The position numbers and the translations under genes were made by a program. A stretch of DNA of 64,000 bases. It comes from an uncultured Rhodospirillales bacterium. GTDB lineage: Bacteria; Pseudomonadota; Alphaproteobacteria; Acetobacterales; Acetobacteraceae. Positions 8,801 to 16,614 of this stretch are shown here, one piece after another; the stretch's first letter is position 1; every line of letters begins with the position of its first letter. The DNA lies in the NCBI GenBank assembly GCA_903843125.1, contig CAIMOR010000407.1, positions 31,153 through 95,152 on the forward strand, read 5' to 3'. A model generated the notes under the pieces. The model made no database searches. It was not told the origin of the DNA and saw only the letters and a program-made list of their open reading frames with translations.

Positions 8801-10569
8801 GGCGTGATCACCTCCTTCTCCTCATTGTCGTACAAGCGTGCCACGTCGGCGGCGCGACGCGCCAGGATGGCGCGGACATTCAGCGAACCCTTGTCGGTCA
8901 TCTCGCCGGCATCGAGCGAGAGCGGCGCGCGCAGGAACATGGCGCGGGCGATGGTGAGCGAGGAAGCGCCGCCGCCTTCCGCGTTCAATGCCCGCAGGGC
9001 GGCGCGGACCTCGCCAAGGAAGATGCTGTCGTCCAACTCCGCCAGTCGATGCGGCTGCGGGATCAGCAGCAGGCCGATATCGTCGCGGTCATGGCCGCAC
9101 ACCACCATGTCCCGCGCCACCTCGGCCAGCGCCGCCATGGCGCGCGGCTTGATGGCGCCGACATTGACCTTGGTGCCGGTCGCCAGCTTGAAATCCTCGC
9201 CCAGCCGGCCGTCGAAGCGCAGCCCCTGGTTGGGGTCGGCAAGGTCCACCCAGCGCATGGCGTCGCCGGTGCGGAAGAACCCCTCGGCGTCGAAGCTGGC
9301 GGCATTCGCTTCCGGATTGTCCAGGTAGCCGGGCGTCACCTGCGGTCCGCGGACGCGGACTTCCAGCTTGTCGCCATCCGGCAGCAGCAGCAGTTCCGCG
9401 CTGGGCAGTGGCGTGCCGATGCAGCCGGAGGGCACCTTGGGCGCATGGGTCAGTACCACCGCCGGCGCGGTTTCGGTCAGGCCCCAGCTGGCGGCCATGT
9501 GCACCGGCCGCGGTGCCTGCATGATGACGGCCTCCAGCCGGCGCCACAGTGGCGGCGCCAGCGCGGCGGCGGCGTAGAAGACGATCCGCAGACGCCCGAG
9601 GAAGGCGTCGCGGATTTTCGGCTCGTCCTCCAGGTGCGGCAACAGCAGCTCATAGCCCTTCGGCACGTTGAAACTGATGGTCGGCGAAACGTCGTGCAGG
9701 TTGCGCAGGGTGCGGCCGAAATCCTGCGGCAGCGGCCGACCGTCATCGATCCACAGCGTACCGCCGTGGCGCAGCACCATGTTGAAGTTGTGGCTGCCGC
9801 CGAAGGTGTGGGACCAGGGCAACCAGTCCAGCAGCACCGGCGGCTCGTGGTACAGAAAGGGCCAGGCGTAGGCGATCTGTTCCTGATTCACCGCCATCAT
9901 GCGGTGGGTGTTCATCACGCCCTTGGGCATGCCGGTGGAGCCGCTGGTGAACAGCAGTTTCACCACGGCGTCCGGCGGCACGGCGGCCATGGCGGCATCG
10001 GTGCGCGCTGTGGGTGCCGTGGCCAGCAGCCCGGCGAAGGCGGTGGCGCGGCCATGCGGTTCCAGCGCCACATGCTCGGCCTCCGCCGCTTCCGGAACGG
10101 CCAGCGCTCGGGCGAAGGTGGCAGCGTTGTCGGCGAAGATCAGCCCGGGCTGCGCCAGGCGAAGCACGTGGCGCAACTTCAGCAGATCCTGGCTGGCCAG
10201 GCTGTACGGCACCGAGACCGGCGTCACCGGCACGCCGACGCTCATTGCCGCCAGCGCCAGCAGCGCGTGTTCGATGCCGTTGCCGGACAGGATGGCGACG
10301 CCGCGTTCGGGTCCCAGCCCCCGCGCCAGCAGCGCGGCCGCAAGGCGGCGCACCTGGTCGGCGGCCTCGCCCCAGCTCAGGCTGCGCCAGGCAGTGCCAT
10401 CGGCGGTGCGCTGCCGCAGCAGAGGCGCGTGCGGCTGCCGCTCCGCCCAGTGGAACAGGTTGTCGGTGATCCGCGGCGGATGCTCCGGCAGCGTCGCCGC
10501 CGAGCGCACCAGCCAGCCGTCCCCATGCGGCGTGACGCGCACATCTGGCGTGCTGAAGATGGTTTCCAT
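8797..10569 (-). CDS. fcs: Feruloyl-CoA synthase (AMP-dependent acyl-CoA synthetase)
   Basis: 590 aa; KLLFTSGSTGMPKGVMNTHRMM AMP-binding motif; length and domain layout resemble Fcs-type synthetases; linked to MarR, enoyl-CoA hydratase and thiolase genes. Confidence 0.78.
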   Translation of the reverse strand: METIFSTPDVRVTPHGDGWLVRSAATLPEHPPRITDNLFHWAERQPHAPLLRQRTADGTAWRSLSWGEAADQVRRLAAALLARGLGPERGVAILSGNGIEHALLALAAMSVGVPVTPVSVPYSLASQDLLKLRHVLRLAQPGLIFADNAATFARALAVPEAAEAEHVALEPHGRATAFAGLLATAPTARTDAAMAAVPPDAVVKLLFTSGSTGMPKGVMNTHRMMAVNQEQIAYAWPFLYHEPPVLLDWLPWSHTFGGSHNFNMVLRHGGTLWIDDGRPLPQDFGRTLRNLHDVSPTISFNVPKGYELLLPHLEDEPKIRDAFLGRLRIVFYAAAALAPPLWRRLEAVIMQAPRPVHMAASWGLTETAPAVVLTHAPKVPSGCIGTPLPSAELLLLPDGDKLEVRVRGPQVTPGYLDNPEANAASFDAEGFFRTGDAMRWVDLADPNQGLRFDGRLGEDFKLATGTKVNVGAIKPRAMAALAEVARDMVVCGHDRDDIGLLLIPQPHRLAELDDSIFLGEVRAALRALNAEGGGASSLTIARAMFLRAPLSLDAGEMTDKGSLNVRAILARRAADVARLYDNEEKEVITP

Positions 10570-10591
10570 GGCTTCCTCCGTGGCGCCGCGT

Positions 10592-11074
10592 TCAGGGCGG
10601 GCTCAGCTTGGCCAGCAGCGTGACCAGCGTGGCGTATTGCCGGGGCGTCAGTCGATGCGCCACCTGCTGCTCCATCGCCAATATCGCGGGCGTCAACTCG
10701 TCGTACAGTGCGTGACCCGCAGCGGTCAGTCGCAGCAAGTTGGCGCGGCGGTTGGCGGCATCCACCCGCCGGTCGACCAGGCCCTGCGCCTCCATCTCGG
10801 CCAGCAGCACCGCCATGTTGGAGGGCTTGACGCGCAGCGCCTCGGCCAGGTGGCCCTGCTGCACGTCCGGGTTGGCCTGCAGCAGCGCCAGCACGGAATA
10901 GCGTGCTGGAGTCACGCCCGCCTGACCGAAGTGGCGATGGAATTCGTCGAATACCTGCTGCTGCGCCAGCCTCAGCAGGAAGCCGACATGGCCGGTCAAT
11001 GGCGCCATGTCCAGGCGCGCCACCGCCGGCACGCTACGGCGACGCGTGGCAGCCTCGGGCAGCGCGTCAGGCAT
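10592..11074 (-). CDS. MarR family transcriptional regulator
   Basis: HFGQAGVTPARYSVLALLQANPDVQQGHLAEALRVKPSNMAVLLAEMEAQGLVDRRVDAANRRANLLRLTAAGHALYDE is a MarR winged helix. ATG at 11074 overlaps the upstream gene's stop by 8 nt. Confidence 0.9.
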   Translation of the reverse strand: MPDALPEAATRRRSVPAVARLDMAPLTGHVGFLLRLAQQQVFDEFHRHFGQAGVTPARYSVLALLQANPDVQQGHLAEALRVKPSNMAVLLAEMEAQGLVDRRVDAANRRANLLRLTAAGHALYDELTPAILAMEQQVAHRLTPRQYATLVTLLAKLSPP

Positions 11075-12278
11075 GGACGAGGGGGCAACCGCCGGCGCTG
11101 AGCGGACGGAAGGCCTGGTCGGCCGGAACGGTGACCTCAACCTTGCAGTAGTCCCAGGGGCCATGCGATTCCGCGGGCGCCTTGACCCGCAGCAGATAGG
11201 CCGGGTGCAGCTTGCGGCCGTCGATGCGGATGCTGCCCTGGCCGAAGGCGTCATCGTCGGTCGGCATCGCCTTCATGCGCGCCACGATCGCTCGGCCGCC
11301 GCGTTCCGCCGGCATGGCGGCGACGGCCTTCAGCAGGTGCAGCGCGCCGCCATAGCTGCCGGCCTGCAGCATGGTCATGCGCACGCCGCCAACCTTGGGC
11401 GCCAGCCGGGCCGAGAGCGCCCGGGTGCGGGCGTTGAGGTCCCAGTAGAAACTCTCGGTGAAGTAGAGCCCCTGCGCCGCCTCCAGCCCGAGCGAATGGA
11501 TGTTGGTGATGACCATCACCAGCCCGACAATGCGCATGCCGCGCTGGGCGATACCGAATTCGGCCGCCTGCTTGATGGTGTTGGAGGTGTCGTTGCCGGC
11601 ATTGGCGATGCCCAGCACCTTCGCGCCGCTGGCGCCGGCCGCAACCAGCTGGCTGGAGAAATCCGTGGTGCCCGGAAACGGATGCCTGGCGCTGCCGAGG
11701 ACACGGCCACCGGCGGCGGTGATGAACTGCGTCGCGTCGCGTTCCAGCGCATGGCCGAAGGCGTAGTCGGCGGTGATGAAGTACCAGCTGTCGCCGCCGG
11801 ACTTCACCATGGCGCTGGCGGTGCAGTTCGCCAGCATCCAGGTGTCGTAGGCGTAGTGCACGGTGTTGGCGTTGCAGCGTGGGCCGGTGACGTCGGCGCT
11901 GCCGGCGCCGGTGACGATGCAGACCTTGTCCTTCTCGGCGGCCACGCCCGCCACCGCCAGCGCCACGGCGGAGCCGACGCAATCGACCACGGCATCCACG
12001 CCATCCCTGTCGAACCATTGCCGTGCGAGCGAGACGGCCAGGTCGGGCTTGTTCTGGTGGTCGCCGGTCACGACCTCCACTGCCAGGCCCTGAGCGCCGA
12101 AATCCTGCACCGCCTGCTGCACGGCGGCGACGCTGGTGGGGCCGGCGTCGTTGCGGAAGGGGCCGGACATGTCGGTCAGCACGCCGATCCTCAGCGGCTT
12201 CTGCTGCGCGCGCAGCGTGGCGTGGGGCAGGGCCAGCGCTCCGGCGGAGCCGAGCAGCAGACGGCGATGGATGGACAT
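11067..12278 (-). CDS. ABC transporter substrate-binding protein (branched-chain amino acid/aromatic acid type)
   Basis: MSIHRRLLLGSAGALALPHATLRAQQKPLRIGVLTDMSGPFRNDAGPTSVAAVQQAVQDFGAQGLAVEVVTGDHQNKPDLAVSLARQWFDRDGVDAVVD is a Peripla_BP_6-type protein with a signal sequence. Confidence 0.9.
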   Translation of the reverse strand: MSIHRRLLLGSAGALALPHATLRAQQKPLRIGVLTDMSGPFRNDAGPTSVAAVQQAVQDFGAQGLAVEVVTGDHQNKPDLAVSLARQWFDRDGVDAVVDCVGSAVALAVAGVAAEKDKVCIVTGAGSADVTGPRCNANTVHYAYDTWMLANCTASAMVKSGGDSWYFITADYAFGHALERDATQFITAAGGRVLGSARHPFPGTTDFSSQLVAAGASGAKVLGIANAGNDTSNTIKQAAEFGIAQRGMRIVGLVMVITNIHSLGLEAAQGLYFTESFYWDLNARTRALSARLAPKVGGVRMTMLQAGSYGGALHLLKAVAAMPAERGGRAIVARMKAMPTDDDAFGQGSIRIDGRKLHPAYLLRVKAPAESHGPWDYCKVEVTVPADQAFRPLSAGGCPLVHA

Positions 12279-12303
12279 GGACAGTGTCTCCCAAGGATTA
12301 TTT

Positions 12304-12322
12304 ATTATGGTCCATACATAAT
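12304..12322. promoter_or_regulatory. Palindrome ATTATG-N7-CATAAT, candidate MarR operator
   Basis: ATTATGGTCCATACATAAT: perfect 6-bp arms plus an inner TATGG-T-CCATA dyad, in an AT-rich island just upstream of the SBP-MarR-fcs-thiolase operon. Confidence 0.55.
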
Positions 12323-12347
12323 GGAGGCAGCGGCAGCGACGCAAGGG

Positions 12348-13286
12348 CTACGGCAGCTCCGCGGCTTGGGCCTTGAGCTTGAGCAGTGCGAGCAGCGTGG
12401 CGTCGCGCTGACGAACCATCTCGGCGCGGTCATGTGGCGCCAGTTCCTGCGCCACGCCGGCCGCAACCTCGGCGCCCAGCGCGGCGTCGACATGCACGGT
12501 GCCGAGGTCGCGCCACATGCCTTCCGTCGCCGCCCAGAGCGGCTTTTCGAACAAGGCACCGATGCCGCCGGCACCACCCGAGAGGTGCAGGTTGAGGAAC
12601 GGGCCGAGCAATGCCCAGCGCAGCCCCGGGCCATGCGCGATGGCGGCATCGATATCGGCGACGCTGGCGACGCCGGCCTGCACCAGGTTGAACGCTTCCT
12701 GCCACAGCGCCGCCTGCAGCCGGTTGGCGACATGGCCGCGGATTTCCCGCTTCAGGTGGATCGGGTGCTTGCCGATGCCGCGATAGAACGCCAGGGCGCC
12801 TTCGATGGCCGCCACGCTGGTCTGAGCCCCGCCGGCCACTTCCACCAGCGGTACCAGGTGCGGCGGGTTGAAGGGGTGGCCGAGCACGACGCGTTCCGGG
12901 TGGCGGGCGCAGGCGTCCTGGAACTGCGAAACCATGATGGTGCTGGTGCTGCTGGCCAGAACCGCCTCTGCCGGCGCTGCGGCGTCCATCCGGGCGAACA
13001 GCTCGCGCTTCAGGTCGACGCGCTCGGGCGCGTTCTCCTGCACGAATTCGGCGTCGCGGACGGCTTCCTCCGGCGAGGCGACGAAGCGCAGGCCGGCGGA
13101 GTCGGCGCCTTCGGCCAGGCCCATGGTCACCATGCTGGGCCAATGCTGGGCGACGGCGTCGCGCAACGCGGCCTCGGCACCGGGCGAGGGATCGGTCGCC
13201 GTGACCTGGAGGCCCCGGGCGAGGAAATAGCTGGCCCAGCTGGCGCCGATGACGCCGGTGCCGATGATGGCGACGCGGCGGATCAT
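12348..13286 (-). CDS. 3-hydroxyacyl-CoA dehydrogenase NAD-binding family protein
   Basis: MIRRVAIIGTGVIGASWASYFLARGLQVTATDPSPGAEAAL, ASSTSTIMVSQFQ, VLGHPFNPPHLVPLVEVAGG. Start overlaps the upstream stop (ATGA). Confidence 0.9.
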   Translation of the reverse strand: MIRRVAIIGTGVIGASWASYFLARGLQVTATDPSPGAEAALRDAVAQHWPSMVTMGLAEGADSAGLRFVASPEEAVRDAEFVQENAPERVDLKRELFARMDAAAPAEAVLASSTSTIMVSQFQDACARHPERVVLGHPFNPPHLVPLVEVAGGAQTSVAAIEGALAFYRGIGKHPIHLKREIRGHVANRLQAALWQEAFNLVQAGVASVADIDAAIAHGPGLRWALLGPFLNLHLSGGAGGIGALFEKPLWAATEGMWRDLGTVHVDAALGAEVAAGVAQELAPHDRAEMVRQRDATLLALLKLKAQAAELP

Positions 13287-14080
13287 GGCTGCTGCACCTT
13301 CCGGCCCCGCTTCTCGACGAAGTCCGTCAGCATGGCGACGGCCTCCGGCCCGGTCTGCGCCAGGGCGGCGGTCAGGCTTTCCACGAACAGCCCGTCGCTC
13401 TCGCTCATGTCCTGAATGCGCGGCAGCGCCTGCAGAATGGCCAGCACCGTCAGCGGCGCCATGCCGGCGATCGTCGCCGCCAACTCCCCTGCCTTTGCCA
13501 ACGCCTCTCCGGCAGGGGCGAGGTACTGTACCAGTCCGATGCGCTCTGCCATCGGCGCATCGATGACCCGCCCGGTCAGCATCATATCCGCCATGCGCGC
13601 GGCCCCGATCAGCCGGGCGACGTTCACGCTGGCGCCGCCGCCGACATAGATGCCGCGGGTCCCTTCCGGCAGCGCGAAGAAGGCCGAGGCGTCGGCCACC
13701 CGGATATGGCAGGCGGTGGCGAGCTCCAGCCCACCGCCGACAGTGGCGCCATGCAGCGCGGCGATGGCCGGCACCCGGCCGTGGCGCAGCCGCGTGAACA
13801 ACGCATGCCAATCGCGCGACAGATGGAAGACCTCGGCGGCGCTGCGCAGCCGTTGTTCGCCCAGGTCCAGTCCGGCGCAGAAGCAGGGGCCATGTCCGTG
13901 GATCACGATTGCGCGAGCTTCGCCTTGCGCCCGCGCTATGCCGCGATCCAGCTCGGCCAGCAGCGCTTCGGAAATGGCGTTGCGCTTGGCCGGGCGGTTC
14001 AACCCCAGCCAAGCGACGGGGCCTTCCAGGGTATAGCTCAGCAGGTCGGGCTCGGGCATGGTCGAGGGCGCTTCCACCAT
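13283..14080 (-). CDS. Enoyl-CoA hydratase/isomerase family protein
   Basis: VAWLGLNRPAKRNAISEALLAELDRGI, GHGPCFCAGLDLGEQ, AALHGATVGGGLELATACHIRVADASAFFALPEGTRGIYVGGGAS are crotonase-family motifs. Confidence 0.92.
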   Translation of the reverse strand: MVEAPSTMPEPDLLSYTLEGPVAWLGLNRPAKRNAISEALLAELDRGIARAQGEARAIVIHGHGPCFCAGLDLGEQRLRSAAEVFHLSRDWHALFTRLRHGRVPAIAALHGATVGGGLELATACHIRVADASAFFALPEGTRGIYVGGGASVNVARLIGAARMADMMLTGRVIDAPMAERIGLVQYLAPAGEALAKAGELAATIAGMAPLTVLAILQALPRIQDMSESDGLFVESLTAALAQTGPEAVAMLTDFVEKRGRKVQQP

Positions 14081-14093
14081 TATGTCATATAAT
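14079..14093. promoter_or_regulatory. AT-rich palindrome ATTAT-N5-ATAAT at the start of the enoyl-CoA hydratase gene
   Basis: attatgtcatataat, rare AT-rich sequence in a GC-rich region, at the head of the second catabolic transcription unit. Confidence 0.35.
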
Positions 14094-14199
14094 TATTGCC
14101 GCCAGCCTACACGCGGTGCCGGGGCGCGTGCAAGGGCTGGCTGTCACGCCGCCGGGCTTGCTCCGCCATGGCTTTGCGCGCATTAGGCAGCCCATCGAG

Positions 14200-15441
14200 A
14201 TGGTTTTCTCCGGGGTGGCGGACGTGCCTGACCAATCGCGCCCGGGCGCAGTTGCGCCGCCGATCCTCTTGCTGGCCTTCGACCGCCCGGAGCTGCTGGC
14301 GCAGGTGTTGGAAAGCCTGGCCGCGCAGCAACCCAAGCTCGACCCGGCCCGGATAAATCTGTTCCTCGACGGCGCCTACTGTCCCTACCGCGACGCGCTG
14401 GTGGCCGACCCGGTTGCGGTGGACCACGCCGCGTTGGTGTTCCGCCGCCTCTGCCCCGGCGGCCGGTTGCACCGCGCACCGCAGAACCTCGGCGTTGCGT
14501 TCAACTATGACCGCGCGGAGCGCTTCGCCTTCGTCGAGCAGGACGCGCCGGTGGCCTACTTCTTCGAGGACGACCTGGTGCTCTCGCCGTTCTACCTGGC
14601 AACGCTGGACCGGCTGGCCGCGCTGGCCGTGGCGGAGCCGCGCGTGGCCTATGTCGGCGCCTGTGGCGACCATCGGTTGGACGTGGCGGCGCAGCGCGAC
14701 CGGTTGGGCTGCCTGCAGCCAATGGAGCACATGTGGGGCTACGCCATGACGCGACGCCACTGGCTTGAACGCCAGCCGGTGTTGGCGCCGTACCTGGACC
14801 TGCTGCGCGGCTGCAACTACCGCGACCGGCCGCACCAGCAGATACTGGAGCATTGGTGGCGCCAGGGCGCCGGCGTCTCGGTCTCCTCGCAGGATGGCGC
14901 GAAGCTGGCGACCTGCCAGTTGCTGGGCAGGATGCGGTTGTCGACCGTGGCGGTGCTGGCGCGCAACATCGGCGAGGTCGGCCTGCATTTCTCGCCCGAG
15001 GGCTACCGCGCCGCCGGCTTCCACCTGACGCAATGCTACCCGGCCGAGGCGCCGCTTGCGGACATCGAACTGCCCGACGACGCCGCGCTGGAAGCGATGC
15101 TGGCGGCCGAACAGGCCCTGGCGGCCGAACGCCGCGGCGTGCCGGCGCCGCTGCGGCCGGCCTGGCCGGCGCAGCCCTTGCCGCTGGACGCTGTCGGCCT
15201 GGTGCGGCTGCTGTATCGGACGCTGCTTGAGCGGGACCCCGACGACGCCGGCCTGGCGGCCCATGCCGAGTTGCTGGAGACGGGGCAATCCGACCCGGCG
15301 CAGGTGATCCAGGGGTTCCTTGATTCCTCTGAGTTTCGCGACGTTCTTGGCAACCGGGGATGGGTCCGTGCCGAACTCAGCCGCGGCGCCGCGGCGCCGG
15401 CCAGCGTCGGCGGCGGGCAGGTCGCCGGCCAGCGCGGGTGA
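14200..15441 (+). CDS. GT2-like glycosyltransferase with C-terminal DUF4214-like domain
   Basis: PPILLLAFDRPELLAQVLESLAAQQ, VAYFFEDDLVLSPFYL, then C-terminal LVRLLYRTLLERDPDDAGLAAHAELLETGQSDPAQVIQGFLDSSEFRD resembling DUF4214. Start chosen at ATG 14200. Confidence 0.75.
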   Translation: MVFSGVADVPDQSRPGAVAPPILLLAFDRPELLAQVLESLAAQQPKLDPARINLFLDGAYCPYRDALVADPVAVDHAALVFRRLCPGGRLHRAPQNLGVAFNYDRAERFAFVEQDAPVAYFFEDDLVLSPFYLATLDRLAALAVAEPRVAYVGACGDHRLDVAAQRDRLGCLQPMEHMWGYAMTRRHWLERQPVLAPYLDLLRGCNYRDRPHQQILEHWWRQGAGVSVSSQDGAKLATCQLLGRMRLSTVAVLARNIGEVGLHFSPEGYRAAGFHLTQCYPAEAPLADIELPDDAALEAMLAAEQALAAERRGVPAPLRPAWPAQPLPLDAVGLVRLLYRTLLERDPDDAGLAAHAELLETGQSDPAQVIQGFLDSSEFRDVLGNRGWVRAELSRGAAAPASVGGGQVAGQRG

Positions 15442-15499
15442 TTCCGCGGCTTTGTGGTTTGCGCTAGAAGCACGGCAGCAGAAATCGGACCCATCCCCC

Positions 15500-16459
15500 A
15501 TGCCCGTGACGCGCGAAGATGTCGTGATGGCCTATCGCTACATCCTGGGGCGAGAGCCCGAGGGCGAGGCGACGATCGCCGGGCATGTGCAGAACACGCC
15601 GGACCTGCTGACGATGCGGATGAACTTCCTCGGCTCGGAGGAGGCGCAACGCATCGTCAATCCGGTGCAACTGCCGCCCAGCCTGCCGCTGGATGCACCG
15701 CCGCTGGAGGTGGAGACCACCGCGGACCGCGCGACGCTGACCCAACTGGTCGGCTTTACCGGGCGCTATTGGGAGGAGATCGGCCGCACCGCGCCGCACT
15801 GGTCGGTGCTGACCGACCCGAACTACAAGCCTGAGGCGATCGCGCAGCACGAGGCGGCGTTCTTCGAGACCGGGCGCGGTGATGCCGAGCTGCTGCTGGC
15901 GCTGCTGCGGCGGATCGGCAGGGCACCCGAGGAGTTTGCCTGCTGCGCTGAATACGGCTGCGGTGTCGGCCGCATCACCACCCACCTGGCGCAGCATTTT
16001 CCGCGTGTGCAGGCGCTGGACATCTCCCGCCCGCATCTGGATCTGGCGGCGGCGACGCTGCGGCGGTTCGGCCAGGGCAACATCGAATTCCACCAGGTCA
16101 CGCCGGCCGATGTGCATCCGGCACAGGGCTTCGACCTCTGGTACAGCCGCATCGTGCTGCAGCACAATCCGCCGCCGATCATCATGCACATCCTGGACCG
16201 CGTGTTCCGCCTGCTGGAGCCTGGCGGCGTCGCCGCGTTTCAGGTGCCGACGTATCGCGTCGGCTATCGCTTCAGCATCGCCGACTACCTGGCGCGCGAC
16301 CCCGGCGGCAGCATGGAGGTGCATGTGGTGCCGCAGCGCGCGGTGCTGGAACTGGCCTGGAAGCACCGGCTGCGGCTGGCCGACATCCGCGAGGATACCG
16401 CCGTGGTGGACGACAGCCCGAACTGGCTCTCGAACACCTTCGTGTTCTGCAAGGACTGA
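15500..16459 (+). CDS. Class I SAM-dependent methyltransferase with N-terminal DUF4214-like segment
   Basis: MAYRYILGREPEGEATIAGHVQNTPDLLTMRMNFLGSEEAQ then FACCAEYGCGVGRITTHLAQHFPRVQALDISRPHLDLA (Rossmann MTase motif I). Confidence 0.82.
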   Translation: MPVTREDVVMAYRYILGREPEGEATIAGHVQNTPDLLTMRMNFLGSEEAQRIVNPVQLPPSLPLDAPPLEVETTADRATLTQLVGFTGRYWEEIGRTAPHWSVLTDPNYKPEAIAQHEAAFFETGRGDAELLLALLRRIGRAPEEFACCAEYGCGVGRITTHLAQHFPRVQALDISRPHLDLAAATLRRFGQGNIEFHQVTPADVHPAQGFDLWYSRIVLQHNPPPIIMHILDRVFRLLEPGGVAAFQVPTYRVGYRFSIADYLARDPGGSMEVHVVPQRAVLELAWKHRLRLADIREDTAVVDDSPNWLSNTFVFCKD

Positions 16460-16614
16460 TACCGCGCCGCGGAAGTGGTGACTTCTGCCACCCCGCATCC
16501 GGCACGCCGGGCTCGCGTGGCGGCTGCGCGCGGCGATGCACCCATGCGGGTTGAGTCGCCCCATGGGGCAGGTGGACCTGCGGCGTCGGCATACCCGCCC
16601 GCGCTGGTCCGTCG

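Noticed and set aside
11007-13415. 802-aa plus-strand ORF
   Set aside because: Antisense to clearly supported SBP, 3-hydroxyacyl-CoA dehydrogenase and MarR genes; no family motifs.
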